Of a DNA stretch of 64,000 nt, positions 1-9,629 are shown in pieces. The notes under the pieces are model-generated. The model worked only from the letters and a program-made list of their open reading frames with translations, was not told the DNA's origin and ran no database searches. Made by a program: the position numbers and the translations under genes. Numbering within the stretch: position 1 is the first letter of the stretch; the number at the start of each line of letters is the position of its first letter. Origin of the DNA: Tritrichomonas musculus (lineage: Eukaryota > Parabasalia > Tritrichomonadida > Tritrichomonadidae). The stretch is from assembly GCA_039105265.1 (NCBI GenBank), contig JAPFFF010000004.1, positions 5,084,001-5,148,000 on the forward strand, given 5' to 3'.

Positions 1-2807
1 ATTTGTGAAATAAGATTCTTAAACAGTTCGCTGTTGTTTATTAGAGAATCAATTTCGCTGTCATATTGAACAGTAGGTTCATTCACCAAAATGACAAACT
101 TTGATTTTTTGGAAATAAATGATGATGACAAATGAGTAATATCATCACCTTTTTTATCGTCATCATCATCATCGTCATCGTCCGAACTAGAAGAAGATGA
201 TGAAGAAGAGGATGATGATTGCAATTTTTTTGTTTCTTCAATAAATTGTGATGAAGGTGGCTGATAAACAAATGAAAAAGGAGTTTTGTTTAGACTTTCA
301 TCATCAATTTCACTAAAACTTTTATTTATCTTTATTATGTTTTTGACGAATTCAATTTGATCCAAATAATGCTTGCTATTTATGACTGTAACATTTAAAT
401 CACAGACTTTTGAAAGAAATGAGTAGATTTGAGTGACAATCAATCTTATATTTGGGAGTTTTTCTTTGCTTTTTGGAACATGAAGAAGTAGAAATATCGG
501 CTTAATTGACGCTTTTTCAGCATTACTGAAGTCAACAATAAAGTTCAGCATCGTTAAAGAACGATCACAAAGAGCATAGACAAATATTTCGTCTGAATTT
601 TCATTTTCCAGATTTGGATAAAAAGTATTAATTAGACTAGAACCAATCAAAGTTAGGTCATCTTCGTACGAATTAAAGAAAAGAACCAAAGGCGTTTTCG
701 AGTCTTTCACATCGATTTTTTTTTCCTTTGAGAATTGCAGAAAGTCTGTTGAATTGAACTTCCACTCACCATATTCTTCATCATAATGAAACATCTTAAA
801 TAATTTATGCTCGAATCCACTTTTTCGACGATTAAACATCAATGATTGCTGGATTGCGTCTTTACTTCCTGCCAATGAATTCCTTGAACTTTTCTTGATG
901 CTTTTTTGAATGCTTGACATTTCATTCATCCAATCTTCGCCTGATTTCTTCTTATTTTTCTTTGATACCTTCGTGTTATATACAATGCCTTTGTCGTATT
1001 TGTAATTCGGATCAGGATTATTCCAAAATTCATTGAATGACGTCATTTCAACTTTTGTGTCAACATCGCTTTTATTCGATTGAATTAACTGTTTCATTTC
1101 AATCAAATAACCTTCCTTTTCATTGCACATGTCAAGAAATGTCTTTGGCTTAGTGATTTCTATCTTCTCCTTCATTTTATAATCATCATTACTTTCAAGT
1201 AGATCTTGTTTTCCGTATTTGCTGCTCATTTCTTTCTGGTATTTCAATGATTGCCGCTTCGTTTTGATACTTGTTGATATTTCGCTGAGTTTAGGAACTT
1301 TTATGCTTTTAACAGCGAAGATTGTATTCATGATGGTTTCAACAATGAAGGTTGAAGAACGCTTCTTATCCAACTCGTCGAAAATGAACTGAAGTTGATA
1401 AAAAACGGGAAATGAGACGTACTTTTTAGCATATAACAAAAGTTGCCTGTTCACAATCATTGGAACATTTGCTTCGATGAAATAATTCTGTGCCATTTCG
1501 TCTGTGAACTTAACTTTATGGTAGTCAAATTTAAAGTGGAGATTCCCATTTGAAATGAAGTGAAGCAAGCACGGATAAATTTTATATTTTGTGAACAAAA
1601 TCGGGTCATATTTTTCATCGAATTTCGATGTGTGTGAACAGAGAATTCGAACTGTTCTTTGATACATTTCTTGCTTCATCGTCTTAATAAAGAAGCAGTT
1701 CAAAAAGTTCGTGTAAAACAGAATGGCTGATGCTTTTATGTTCTTCAAATTTTTGAAGTCGAAAAGCAAAATTTTGAACTTTTCTTTCTTCGTTTTCAAA
1801 AACTCTATTACAGCTTCAATATTCTGTACCTCTTCATCTGTCAACCTTGGGTTGTATATTTTCGATTTCTTCTTTTCAACAGCAATGTTCACGTTCTCAA
1901 TCGACTGGCAATTGAAAAAGTACATCACAAACTTCGGAATGGCGTCGTCTTTGACGGCGCTTTCGAAGCTGTCGAAGAAAATGCAACCTTTTGAGCCAAT
2001 TGCGTTGATTGTCTTCAACAAGGCTTCATTCTGAAGACTCTCGTTATCTTTCTCATCATCATCATCTGACATATATTCGGTCGTATCGGGCGAACTCTCT
2101 GAAAGTTCGAACTTTTTGAGAAACAAATTCGAAAAAAAACTCGATTTTCTCTTCTTTTTTGAAAACTGCCTCAATGACATCCTTTTTGATTTCTCTAACA
2201 AAAGGTCAAATATGATTTCAACCTGAATATAAAATTTGAATGGATTTTGATCGTCCAAAGGCTCTGAATTTATAATTAATGGAACATTTGCTTTTTTGAA
2301 ACATTTTGTGAGTAAGTCATCAATGTTTCCGTCTTTTTCTGTTACATTTTCTACTTCTCCGTCTGTTAAAGCATGTAAAATTGTAATTAAGTTTGCTTTT
2401 TTTATGAGATCTTGTTCGGAATCATATTTTATGTTGAGAGGTTGAACAATTGAATTGCAAGTTTTAAGGATCTTTCTGGGATTAAGTGTAAAGCATTGTT
2501 CCTTTAGTATTAAAACAAGTAAATTGATTCTCGATTTAGAATTATCAAAATTTGGTTGCGCTTTTCGTATTGCTTCATTATTTTTAAAAAGATATTTTAA
2601 CGCATTAGAATTATTACTTTCTTTATCGGTTTCTGTTTCTGGATAGTCTAATATGTTTGGAATCTCGTCATCATTAAAAATTAAAGAAATAAATAATGGA
2701 AAAGAAACTCCATCTTCAAAAAAAGAATCAATAGAATCAATATTATTTTTCTGGCCTTTGCTCTCAAAGATATATTCAAGAACTATTATTAACGAACTTG
2801 AATCCAT
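1..2807 (-). CDS. Large hypothetical protein, C-terminus cut by window edge; possible divergent calponin-homology-like repeats
   Basis: The minus-strand frame is open from an ATG at 2807-2805 to the left window edge, 935 codons with no stop, so this is one large partial gene. I do not recognise it with certainty. The N-terminal half seems to hold two related units: each has a stretch reading ANVP(L/M)I(I/V)N (near residues 170 and 443) followed about 20 residues later by an F-x-Y/F-x-Q-x-x-x-IFD(L/E)L helix. That order resembles the end of calponin-homology domains, and the first residues (LIIVLEYIF...FEDGVSF) resemble their start, but this is weak. Residues about 620-800 look alpha/beta-like (TPLVLFFNSY, IFVYALCD, IKPIFLLLHV). 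A Ser run followed by an Asp run lies near residue 860. The gene is divergent from the SecA-like gene, with only 102 bp between the start codons. Confidence 0.8.
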   Translation of the reverse strand, partial: MDSSSLIIVLEYIFESKGQKNNIDSIDSFFEDGVSFPLFISLIFNDDEIPNILDYPETETDKESNNSNALKYLFKNNEAIRKAQPNFDNSKSRINLLVLILKEQCFTLNPRKILKTCNSIVQPLNIKYDSEQDLIKKANLITILHALTDGEVENVTEKDGNIDDLLTKCFKKANVPLIINSEPLDDQNPFKFYIQVEIIFDLLLEKSKRMSLRQFSKKKRKSSFFSNLFLKKFELSESSPDTTEYMSDDDDEKDNESLQNEALLKTINAIGSKGCIFFDSFESAVKDDAIPKFVMYFFNCQSIENVNIAVEKKKSKIYNPRLTDEEVQNIEAVIEFLKTKKEKFKILLFDFKNLKNIKASAILFYTNFLNCFFIKTMKQEMYQRTVRILCSHTSKFDEKYDPILFTKYKIYPCLLHFISNGNLHFKFDYHKVKFTDEMAQNYFIEANVPMIVNRQLLLYAKKYVSFPVFYQLQFIFDELDKKRSSTFIVETIMNTIFAVKSIKVPKLSEISTSIKTKRQSLKYQKEMSSKYGKQDLLESNDDYKMKEKIEITKPKTFLDMCNEKEGYLIEMKQLIQSNKSDVDTKVEMTSFNEFWNNPDPNYKYDKGIVYNTKVSKKNKKKSGEDWMNEMSSIQKSIKKSSRNSLAGSKDAIQQSLMFNRRKSGFEHKLFKMFHYDEEYGEWKFNSTDFLQFSKEKKIDVKDSKTPLVLFFNSYEDDLTLIGSSLINTFYPNLENENSDEIFVYALCDRSLTMLNFIVDFSNAEKASIKPIFLLLHVPKSKEKLPNIRLIVTQIYSFLSKVCDLNVTVINSKHYLDQIEFVKNIIKINKSFSEIDDESLNKTPFSFVYQPPSSQFIEETKKLQSSSSSSSSSSSSDDDDDDDDDKKGDDITHLSSSFISKKSKFVILVNEPTVQYDSEIDSLINNSELFKNLISQ

Positions 2808-2909
2808 TTTGTATTTTTAAAATAGGACAAATATACATTGAAAATCAAATATTTTATTTCAAAAAATTCAATCCAAATATTACAAAATACAAGTATTATT
2901 ATTTTCTAA
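2808..2909. promoter_or_regulatory. Short divergent promoter region
   Basis: Only 102 bp of AT-rich DNA separates the start codons of two long genes pointing away from each other, so it must carry both promoters. No clear TCA initiator lies directly before the plus-strand ATG (the nearest bases are TTCTAAATG). Several TTCAA motifs lie further upstream. Confidence 0.5.
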
Positions 2910-5900
2910 ATGCCCATCCTTGATCCATCTTTAATGCTCACATTGCTAGAAAACAAAGATCCCCTTGATCGAAAAAGCAGATCATTTATTATAAAATGCT
3001 TAGATGAAGCATCCAAAAATGTATCTCGTAATATAGACACAATTGAATCAGCCGTTCAGTTTAAAAAGGATTTTAAAGCAGGATATAATCATATTTTGGA
3101 GTATTTTCAAGCAAAAGTCCAAAAGAAGGAAATTGATAATCATGACATTTACAAACTTCTCTACAGATCAATTAAAACCGATTTAAAAGCACAGCAATCA
3201 AGATACGACTTTACTGGTTCATACTACTTATATGGATCCTCCTTAAGACTTTACCAGCCTTGTTTAGAAAACGATGCACGTTCCTGGTTTTTAACGAGCA
3301 CAAAAGTGGCAGTTTTATGCATTCACACATTTAAAGAAATTGAACAACCTTTAAAACAGTTCAAATTATTCTGCGTCGAAGTTGATATAATGATAAGCTG
3401 CGGTTATTCAGTAGTTATTTGTGTGAATTATGACTCAATTTCAATTGAATTCAATGAAATTTTGGTCGACCTATTCAAAACACATCACTTCACCGAAATT
3501 CATCTAATTTTGGAATTTTCCGATACTTCAATGTCTAAAAAGAAGAAACTTGCAAAATTGATAGATTCTCTGAACAATTTATTGACCTCTTTAATCGTCA
3601 ATTCTGAAAAATTCGAAAGTTTTTTCTATTTGTACTCGCGCTTTTTCAATGAAAAACTTGAGAAAGCGAATATTTTACTGAAAAAGCTAAAGCAAAAACA
3701 TCTTTTCGAGTGCTTTTCCTTCTCAAAATCTGTCAAAGAGGCCATCAAGAAAGAATTTGAGTTGATACAATCGAATCTTTTTGTCTTCTCAAAAAATGGA
3801 TTCAACACTGACTTAGTTTTTGTCCAACTTCAGAACGTTGCTCTCTACAAAAGCGCCGATGAAGAGAATGATTTCACTCCTTCGAAAGTTTCTGGCTTTA
3901 CAACAGCGTACATGTCGATTAAAGACTACATGAACTGGAATCAGACTCGTGTTGAAGTTTTGTTCGATGATGAAGAAAACAGCAACGATTTTGTGAAAAT
4001 GTACGTCGATTTTAACGATCTTCATTTGATCAAAATTGGCTCATATGTGAATGAGACGTTGTACCTAACGAAAACAGAAAAAAGCACGTTAGATTCGGTT
4101 GATTTAATTCTTGAAAATCAATTTAAGAAATTCGATAAAAATGACGATTTTAAGAAAGAAAGTATTTTCGGTTTCATTAAAGATCGAAAAATTAAAAAGT
4201 TTTTGACTTACGTTGCTTACGCCTACTCAAAACATGAGATTTTAAAGAATCCAAATTTCAGCATGCATAAGAATCAGATCTTTACTGCATTGGAAGCATG
4301 TAACGTGTTTCTAACTGATAATAAAAACGGGAAAGATTCAAATTCAGGTGTTATTTATCAGGTTGAAACAGGCGAAGGAAAATCATGCATCATTTGTTTG
4401 ATTGCATCACTTCTAGCATTAATGAAAAAGACAGTTCATATAACATCATCAAACATTACTTTGGCCAACAGAGATTATTATGAATCTTACAATTTCTTTA
4501 AAATGCTTGGATTGAAATCGGCTGTTCTTCTTCATTATAACGAGCTTCCAGTCAATTTGAAGTCCAAGAAATCGAACGAAGAAGAAGAAGAAAACGAGAA
4601 AAAGAAGAATAAAAAGATGAGCAATGAAAATTCAAATGAAACTGAAACTGAAAATAAAAAAGAAAAAGAAGAAGCTAATAACAATGAATTCGCTTATAAT
4701 CCTGAATTCTTTCCCAAAGAATTCTTCAGTAAAAAATTGTTCCAGAACTCTTCAAATATGAACTTTTCAGTGTGTGGAATAAACAACGATAATGAATTAA
4801 CAAATAATAAAGCAAACATCGTCTTTTCAACTTTTGTAAACTTTGAAAGCTTGTATTTAAGACTCATGGAAATTTTTCCAGGCATGGGCAACGACTTCTT
4901 TGGAAAATGCTCGCTAATTATCGACGAAGCGGACTCTATTTTGATCGACGAAATAACGAATGGAACGATTTTGTCACGTTCAATGAAAACGAATGGAAGT
5001 GAAGTTTTGAAGTTTATTTATCAAAGCTATATAGACAAAAGAGTGAATGAGAACGAAGATGAGAAAGAAAATGAGAAAAAAGCTGAAGAAGTTTTGAGAG
5101 AAGTTCAAGAAAAATTTCCAAAATGCAGCGATCTCAACATTGATCATATAAAAGACATGTTTTCGCAGATTAAACTTGTCAATCAAGATGAATTCATAAA
5201 TGGGAAGAAATACTCAATTGAAAAGAAGGAAGTCAAGGAAAAGTTGTCATTGAAATCGCTCTTTGAAAAGTCAAAAGAACTCATTGACGTTACTCAAGAG
5301 AAAGTGAAAGAAACAGCCAAAAAAGGTGTGAAAAAAGTTCAAAATAAAATTAAGAAAAGTAAAAGTAAAAATAGCATAGTAGAAGTCGAAGAAGCTTACA
5401 ATGATGAAGACGATGATGACAATGATGATACTAATGAAACTGATGAAGTATATGACGTTGAAGAAGTTGCTGAATCACCGAAAAAACACGACAAAAAGAA
5501 GAAGAAAGATAAAGAAGAAAAGAAGAAAAAGAAAAAGAAAGACGAAGTACAAACCAGAGAAGAAATTTCTAATAAACATATATTTAAGAAAACATTGAAA
5601 CGAAAAGTCCATGTTTATAAAGAAATTGTACCATTTGATTATGATCATAAAGGCGTTTTAGAGCCCAACAAAGAATTCAGTGGATTTGTACAACAATTCA
5701 TTGCAATTAAAGAAATGAGAAACAACAAAGATAATCATAACATGATCATAAAAGATGTTTCAATGAACTATCTATATGTTTCTCATCCAATCTTTGTCGA
5801 TTTGTACGGTAGCGTTTGCGGTTTAACAGGAACAATTGGCAACAAATTCGACAAGAAGTTATTTAAAGAACAATATAAGCTCATAACGAAGAAAATCCCA

Positions 5901-7985
5901 AGAAACAGGCCAAATCTTCGTATTGAATATCCAGTGATTTTGTGCGATAGCATAACAGAGCGAAATCACAAGATTGCATCAGAAGTCATCGATTTTAACA
6001 AGAACGGTTATCCAGTTCTCGTCATTTTTCAAGACTTGAATGAAATGTCGGCCTTGTTCAATCTGCTTTCATCCAAAGGAATCAAAAATATCAACATTTT
6101 TGACGGAAAGGATGAAAAAATTAAACCAGATCGAATTGCCGGAATTAAAGGCGCTGTTTCACTCGGAACAAACGTTTGCGGACGAGGAACAGATATAAAG
6201 AATCCAGCGAAGCCATTGCACGTCATTGTTACGTACTTCAGCTCAAATACACGCGTAATGAACCAGGCGTTTGGAAGAACAGCACGTCAAGGCCAAAAAG
6301 GAAGCGTCAGAATCATATGTCTTCAAGATCAGTACATTTCGCCAATTGGCATTTTCAACAAGCTTGAAATGGACAATGTTCTGAGTGATTTCCAACTGAA
6401 GAATCGGTTTCAAATCGATTTCATCAATCGCTTCAAATCGAAGCGAAATTGGATTTTCCAAGGCGGAATCAAGCATCAAAAGTTCACCGATGAACAGATG
6501 CAATTACTTCGTGCAACTCGAATAAATATCAATAGACTGACTTCATTCAATTACGAGTTTCCTATTTGCATGTCCATTCCAACATTCTTGCTTATCCAAG
6601 CACAGAAAATATTCTCTCTTTACAACTGTCCAAATTGCAAATACACATGGATTCTCTTCCAGAAATACATTCGCGAAATGATCCTCGAATCATGGTCACT
6701 CTTCATTGAGCAAGCTGAACGAAAGTTTTACACATCAGAAATGAAAGTGAATTTCGAAGATTATTTGCGTTCTGAATGTGAACGTTTATACGGCTGGCTT
6801 TGCATTTATCTTCCTGAATACGATGACCCGAGCCAATGCGATATTGTTCCGACATTCATGAAGATTTTCGAATTCATTAAAATCCGATATGAAACGAAGA
6901 TATTCAGCTCTTTTCCACCGAAATTATCGGGTCTTTTCAAGAATTACGGAAGGCAACAATACATCTCGTTCAACATCGGCTTTAAACCGTACAATTTGAT
7001 CGATGAATCGGGAGCTTCAATCAAGTCAATCGACGGTGAAGCTCTCGAGCAAACTTTCATTCAAGATCCAGAATTGAAGTACATCAGAAAAATGCCACAT
7101 CATCGCTTTTCAGTCCTGAGCATCACTGAGCGAATTGATGGCCTTTTCGACCTCATCTGCAAGAAGATCAACGACGTTCTCGGATCGAAGCTCGGGTTGA
7201 GGTTCTTTTTACGAAGAACTCTCGGTGGCTGCGAGTTCGGCATTTGTTATGATTTCAACATCCAAAACATCGACGCTAAAGTGATAAGTGACACGAACTG
7301 TCTTGTTGATAAAGATCCGCTTTTGCTATTCACGATCACTGTGAAAAGCATGGTGCCTATTCTTGCCGGCATATTGATCATTTTGCTTGTTTACATCGCA
7401 AGCATATTGAAATCAATTGGACAATGGATCTCTGCGTTTCCTGTCAAATTGTCGACTGAACTGATCAAAAAAACAGTGAAAACAGTCGCAAAACTTGTCG
7501 TTGATTCACAAATTGAAAAGTTCTGCGACGCTTTGAGCTCGTTTCTCTACAGTAAAGTGAAAGAGCAAATTGCAAACTTGAAGAGCAACAAGTCAGACTT
7601 GGTACATATTTTCTCCGTTCTTTTGGACATCGCAGCACCAAAAGACTTTGCCGAATGCGGAGACAAAATAACCGATTTCTTCAAGACAAAAATTGACGAT
7701 AATATGAAATGCAATATTGGATTCACGTCTAATTTGGCCGATAAAATCGTTGACGGACTTCCAACAGCAAGTTTCTTGAAGATCGGCTTCCTCTTGCTGC
7801 TCTGCTTCTCATCGTTCATGATCAACTTCCATATGCACAAGCAGGCTCTCAAATATAATACTGAAAAAGCTGCTGCGAAATATGATGGAAACCAAGACGC
7901 TGAAGAAGCACTTGACCAAAATGAAAACATTGAAATCAAGACTAAAGTCAAGAAAATTGAAGTTGTAAAAGTTGATTTTAAATAA
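2910..7985 (+). CDS. SecA-like DEAD motor ATPase with two C-terminal membrane segments
   Basis: This 1691-residue protein carries the two RecA-like motor lobes of the SecA family. Visible motifs are Walker A TGEGKS (G488), ITSSNITLANRD (SecA VTVNDYLAxRD position), Walker B IIDEADSILIDE (D672), LTGT (972-975), GxxLGTNVCGRGTDI (GRGTD 1091-1095) and GRTARQGQKG (about 1121). Two charged low-complexity inserts (about 553-594 and 808-888, Lys/Glu/Asp runs) interrupt the motor. A CPNC pair (C1240, C1243) follows. Two hydrophobic segments near 1478-1500 and 1622-1641 suggest membrane anchoring, which bacterial SecA lacks, and the final tail is charged. Bacterial SecA is about 800-900 residues and drives preproteins through SecYEG. 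No SecY is visible here, so the substrate is unknown. Trichomonads are known to have SecA-like proteins; a bacterial origin is inferred. The first ATG is used. Confidence 0.85.
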   Translation: MPILDPSLMLTLLENKDPLDRKSRSFIIKCLDEASKNVSRNIDTIESAVQFKKDFKAGYNHILEYFQAKVQKKEIDNHDIYKLLYRSIKTDLKAQQSRYDFTGSYYLYGSSLRLYQPCLENDARSWFLTSTKVAVLCIHTFKEIEQPLKQFKLFCVEVDIMISCGYSVVICVNYDSISIEFNEILVDLFKTHHFTEIHLILEFSDTSMSKKKKLAKLIDSLNNLLTSLIVNSEKFESFFYLYSRFFNEKLEKANILLKKLKQKHLFECFSFSKSVKEAIKKEFELIQSNLFVFSKNGFNTDLVFVQLQNVALYKSADEENDFTPSKVSGFTTAYMSIKDYMNWNQTRVEVLFDDEENSNDFVKMYVDFNDLHLIKIGSYVNETLYLTKTEKSTLDSVDLILENQFKKFDKNDDFKKESIFGFIKDRKIKKFLTYVAYAYSKHEILKNPNFSMHKNQIFTALEACNVFLTDNKNGKDSNSGVIYQVETGEGKSCIICLIASLLALMKKTVHITSSNITLANRDYYESYNFFKMLGLKSAVLLHYNELPVNLKSKKSNEEEEENEKKKNKKMSNENSNETETENKKEKEEANNNEFAYNPEFFPKEFFSKKLFQNSSNMNFSVCGINNDNELTNNKANIVFSTFVNFESLYLRLMEIFPGMGNDFFGKCSLIIDEADSILIDEITNGTILSRSMKTNGSEVLKFIYQSYIDKRVNENEDEKENEKKAEEVLREVQEKFPKCSDLNIDHIKDMFSQIKLVNQDEFINGKKYSIEKKEVKEKLSLKSLFEKSKELIDVTQEKVKETAKKGVKKVQNKIKKSKSKNSIVEVEEAYNDEDDDDNDDTNETDEVYDVEEVAESPKKHDKKKKKDKEEKKKKKKKDEVQTREEISNKHIFKKTLKRKVHVYKEIVPFDYDHKGVLEPNKEFSGFVQQFIAIKEMRNNKDNHNMIIKDVSMNYLYVSHPIFVDLYGSVCGLTGTIGNKFDKKLFKEQYKLITKKIPRNRPNLRIEYPVILCDSITERNHKIASEVIDFNKNGYPVLVIFQDLNEMSALFNLLSSKGIKNINIFDGKDEKIKPDRIAGIKGAVSLGTNVCGRGTDIKNPAKPLHVIVTYFSSNTRVMNQAFGRTARQGQKGSVRIICLQDQYISPIGIFNKLEMDNVLSDFQLKNRFQIDFINRFKSKRNWIFQGGIKHQKFTDEQMQLLRATRININRLTSFNYEFPICMSIPTFLLIQAQKIFSLYNCPNCKYTWILFQKYIREMILESWSLFIEQAERKFYTSEMKVNFEDYLRSECERLYGWLCIYLPEYDDPSQCDIVPTFMKIFEFIKIRYETKIFSSFPPKLSGLFKNYGRQQYISFNIGFKPYNLIDESGASIKSIDGEALEQTFIQDPELKYIRKMPHHRFSVLSITERIDGLFDLICKKINDVLGSKLGLRFFLRRTLGGCEFGICYDFNIQNIDAKVISDTNCLVDKDPLLLFTITVKSMVPILAGILIILLVYIASILKSIGQWISAFPVKLSTELIKKTVKTVAKLVVDSQIEKFCDALSSFLYSKVKEQIANLKSNKSDLVHIFSVLLDIAAPKDFAECGDKITDFFKTKIDDNMKCNIGFTSNLADKIVDGLPTASFLKIGFLLLLCFSSFMINFHMHKQALKYNTEKAAAKYDGNQDAEEALDQNENIEIKTKVKKIEVVKVDFK

Positions 7986-8007
7986 ATAAACAAATACCTT
8001 GAATGCA

Positions 8008-8040
8008 CACTTTTTGAGAGAGAGAAACTCAAAAAGTGTA
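8008..8040. terminator. Perfect hairpin just after the SecA-like gene
   Basis: ACACTTTTTGAG (8008-8019) pairs perfectly with CTCAAAAAGTGT (8029-8040) around a 9-base loop. GAAT and ATTC outside it can extend the stem. It lies 22 bp after the stop codon. It may act in 3' end formation, or be a small dispersed palindromic repeat (see the similar hairpins at 8074 and 39415). The terminator label is a guess from position. Confidence 0.45.
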
Positions 8041-8073
8041 TTCAATTCTGATATTTACGAATTTCTCTCCACA

Positions 8074-8100
8074 CTTTTTGAGAGCTACGCTCTCAAAAAG
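8074..8100. repeat. Second perfect hairpin of the same CTTTTTGAG family
   Basis: CTTTTTGAGAGC (8074-8085) pairs with GCTCTCAAAAAG (8089-8100) around a 3-base loop. The core is shared with the hairpin 34 bp upstream and with one at 39415-39441, which suggests a dispersed element rather than a chance palindrome. Confidence 0.5.
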
Positions 8101-8562
8101 TTGTTACAAAAAAATCGTAAAATTTATAAACGTCCAATCTTTCATATTTCTTTTATATAACGATCATTCATACTGGCCTTATAATTAAAATTGAAATTAA
8201 AAATGCAAGGTAAAAATCATAAATTTCAAATAAAAATACGAACTTTTTGTATAAAAAGCGTGAAACATTCAATATAAAGTGGCGCAGCAGAACCAAACAG
8301 TTACCGTGGAATAAAATAATAAACGTTATACAAAGAGTAGTTTAAAATATATTAAGTAAGAATTTATTTTTAAATGAATTGAACTGATTTGTTTCATTCA
8401 ACTTCTGTGAATTGGTGAAAAAATGTTTGAATGACTGATTTGTTTAAAAATATATGATATTCTAAACAGCAACTGTTCTGAAAATTTGGATGATTAATTA
8501 AAATCATTTGAAATAGAAAGTTGAGATGTCAATGTGAATATTTTAAAATTTTTGGAATATCC
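8101..8562. other. Intergenic AT-rich DNA, nothing recognised
   Basis: About 460 bp between the hairpins and the start of the left arm of the ubiquitin-like inverted repeat. A short GC-richer patch (about 8278-8312, beginning GTGGCGCAGCAG) stands out, but I could not assign it to a gene or RNA. Confidence 0.5.
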
Positions 8563-8677
8563 AACTTCACCATGATATTGTTTGTTTCATGTATTCAACA
8601 ATATTATTTAATGCATAGAAAAAGAATTCAAAGATAAAAAGAATAAAAAAAAAAATTTATTTTCAAACAGGTTTTTA

Positions 8678-8938
8678 TTAACCTCCAACAATTAATGGAA
8701 GAAGTTCAATGTTGACACCATCTGTGATACCATTTGATGAAAAGTCTGATAACGAATCAATTTCTTTCTTAGTGAATGATTTTCCTGCATGAATGAATTT
8801 TTGATTATCCATTTTGATTCCTAATTCCTTTTCAACTTTTGAAGACAAATCCTTGAAATCTGTCACATCGTAATCATAAATTCTATTATTGAATTTAATA
8901 TAAACATGTGTTGTATCTATTTCAACTTTTGTTGTCAT
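8678..8938 (-). CDS. Small ubiquitin-like protein ending in Gly-Gly (copy A)
   Basis: This 86-residue protein has the layout of a ubiquitin-like modifier. It has two beta strands and a helix (DLSSKVEKELGI), then DNQKFIHAGKSF, which matches the DQQRLIFAGKQL region of ubiquitin, then SLSDF and GVNIELLPLIVGG. The last two residues are Gly-Gly, directly followed by TAA. It would therefore need no C-terminal trimming before activation, unlike most ubiquitin precursors. It is too diverged to be ubiquitin itself: the positions of Lys48 and Lys63 are not clearly kept and the RLRGG tail is LIVGG. The start is the ATG at 8938, preceded by an initiator-like TCATA. Copy B is nearly identical and inverted. 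Target proteins and the matching E1 are not visible. It could alternatively be a non-conjugated ubiquitin-fold protein. Confidence 0.85.
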   Translation of the reverse strand: MTTKVEIDTTHVYIKFNNRIYDYDVTDFKDLSSKVEKELGIKMDNQKFIHAGKSFTKKEIDSLSDFSSNGITDGVNIELLPLIVGG

Positions 8939-9243
8939 TATGAACAATTAAAAATAATGAACTGAATAAAAAAAAAAATTTAAAAAAAGAAAAATTTTTT
9001 ATTTCAAAATTTTGACAACATCAAAAAATTTTTCTTGTCAAAATTAGTTTTCTATTTACAAACACATAATTAAAGAATTTGTGTTTTAAATTCTTTAGTG
9101 ACATTATAATCTTCAATGCTTATTCATTGAAAAGCATATTTATTACAAATACTAAAAATATAGTCAAAAAACATATAAAAATTTTTTTCTCGATCAAAAT
9201 TTTTTAACTTTATTTTCATTTCATTTATTTTTAATTGATCATA

Positions 9244-9504
9244 ATGACAGCAAAAGTTGAAATAGATACAACACATGTTTATATTAAATTCAATAATAGA
9301 ATTTATGATTACGATGTGACAGATTTCAAGGATTTGTCTTCAAAAGTTGAAAAGAAATTAGGAATCAAAATGGATAATCAAAAATTCATTCATGCAGGAA
9401 AATCATTCACTAAGAAAGAAATTGATTCGTTATCAGACTTTTCATCAAATGGTATCACAGATGGTGTCAACATTGAACTTCTTCCATTAATTGTTGGTGG
9501 TTAA
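9244..9504 (+). CDS. Small ubiquitin-like protein ending in Gly-Gly (copy B)
   Basis: This is an 86-residue inverted duplicate of copy A. The proteins differ at residue 3 (Thr in A, Ala in B) and residue 38 (Glu in A, Lys in B). The DNA shows only a few further changes, such as the wobble base of a final Gly codon. The C-terminal LIVGG and immediate stop are kept, so both copies look functional. The start is the ATG at 9244 in TCATAATG, the same initiator context as copy A. The near identity across coding and 3' flanking DNA points to recent duplication or gene conversion. The function is inferred only from the ubiquitin-like fold pattern. Confidence 0.85.
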   Translation: MTAKVEIDTTHVYIKFNNRIYDYDVTDFKDLSSKVEKKLGIKMDNQKFIHAGKSFTKKEIDSLSDFSSNGITDGVNIELLPLIVGG

Positions 9505-9629
9505 TAAAAACCTGTTTGAAAATAAATTTTTTTTTTATTATTCTTTTTATCTTTGAATTCTTTTCCTATGCATTAATAATCTATGCATTAAACAATATTG
9601 TTGAATACATGAAACAAACAATATCATGG

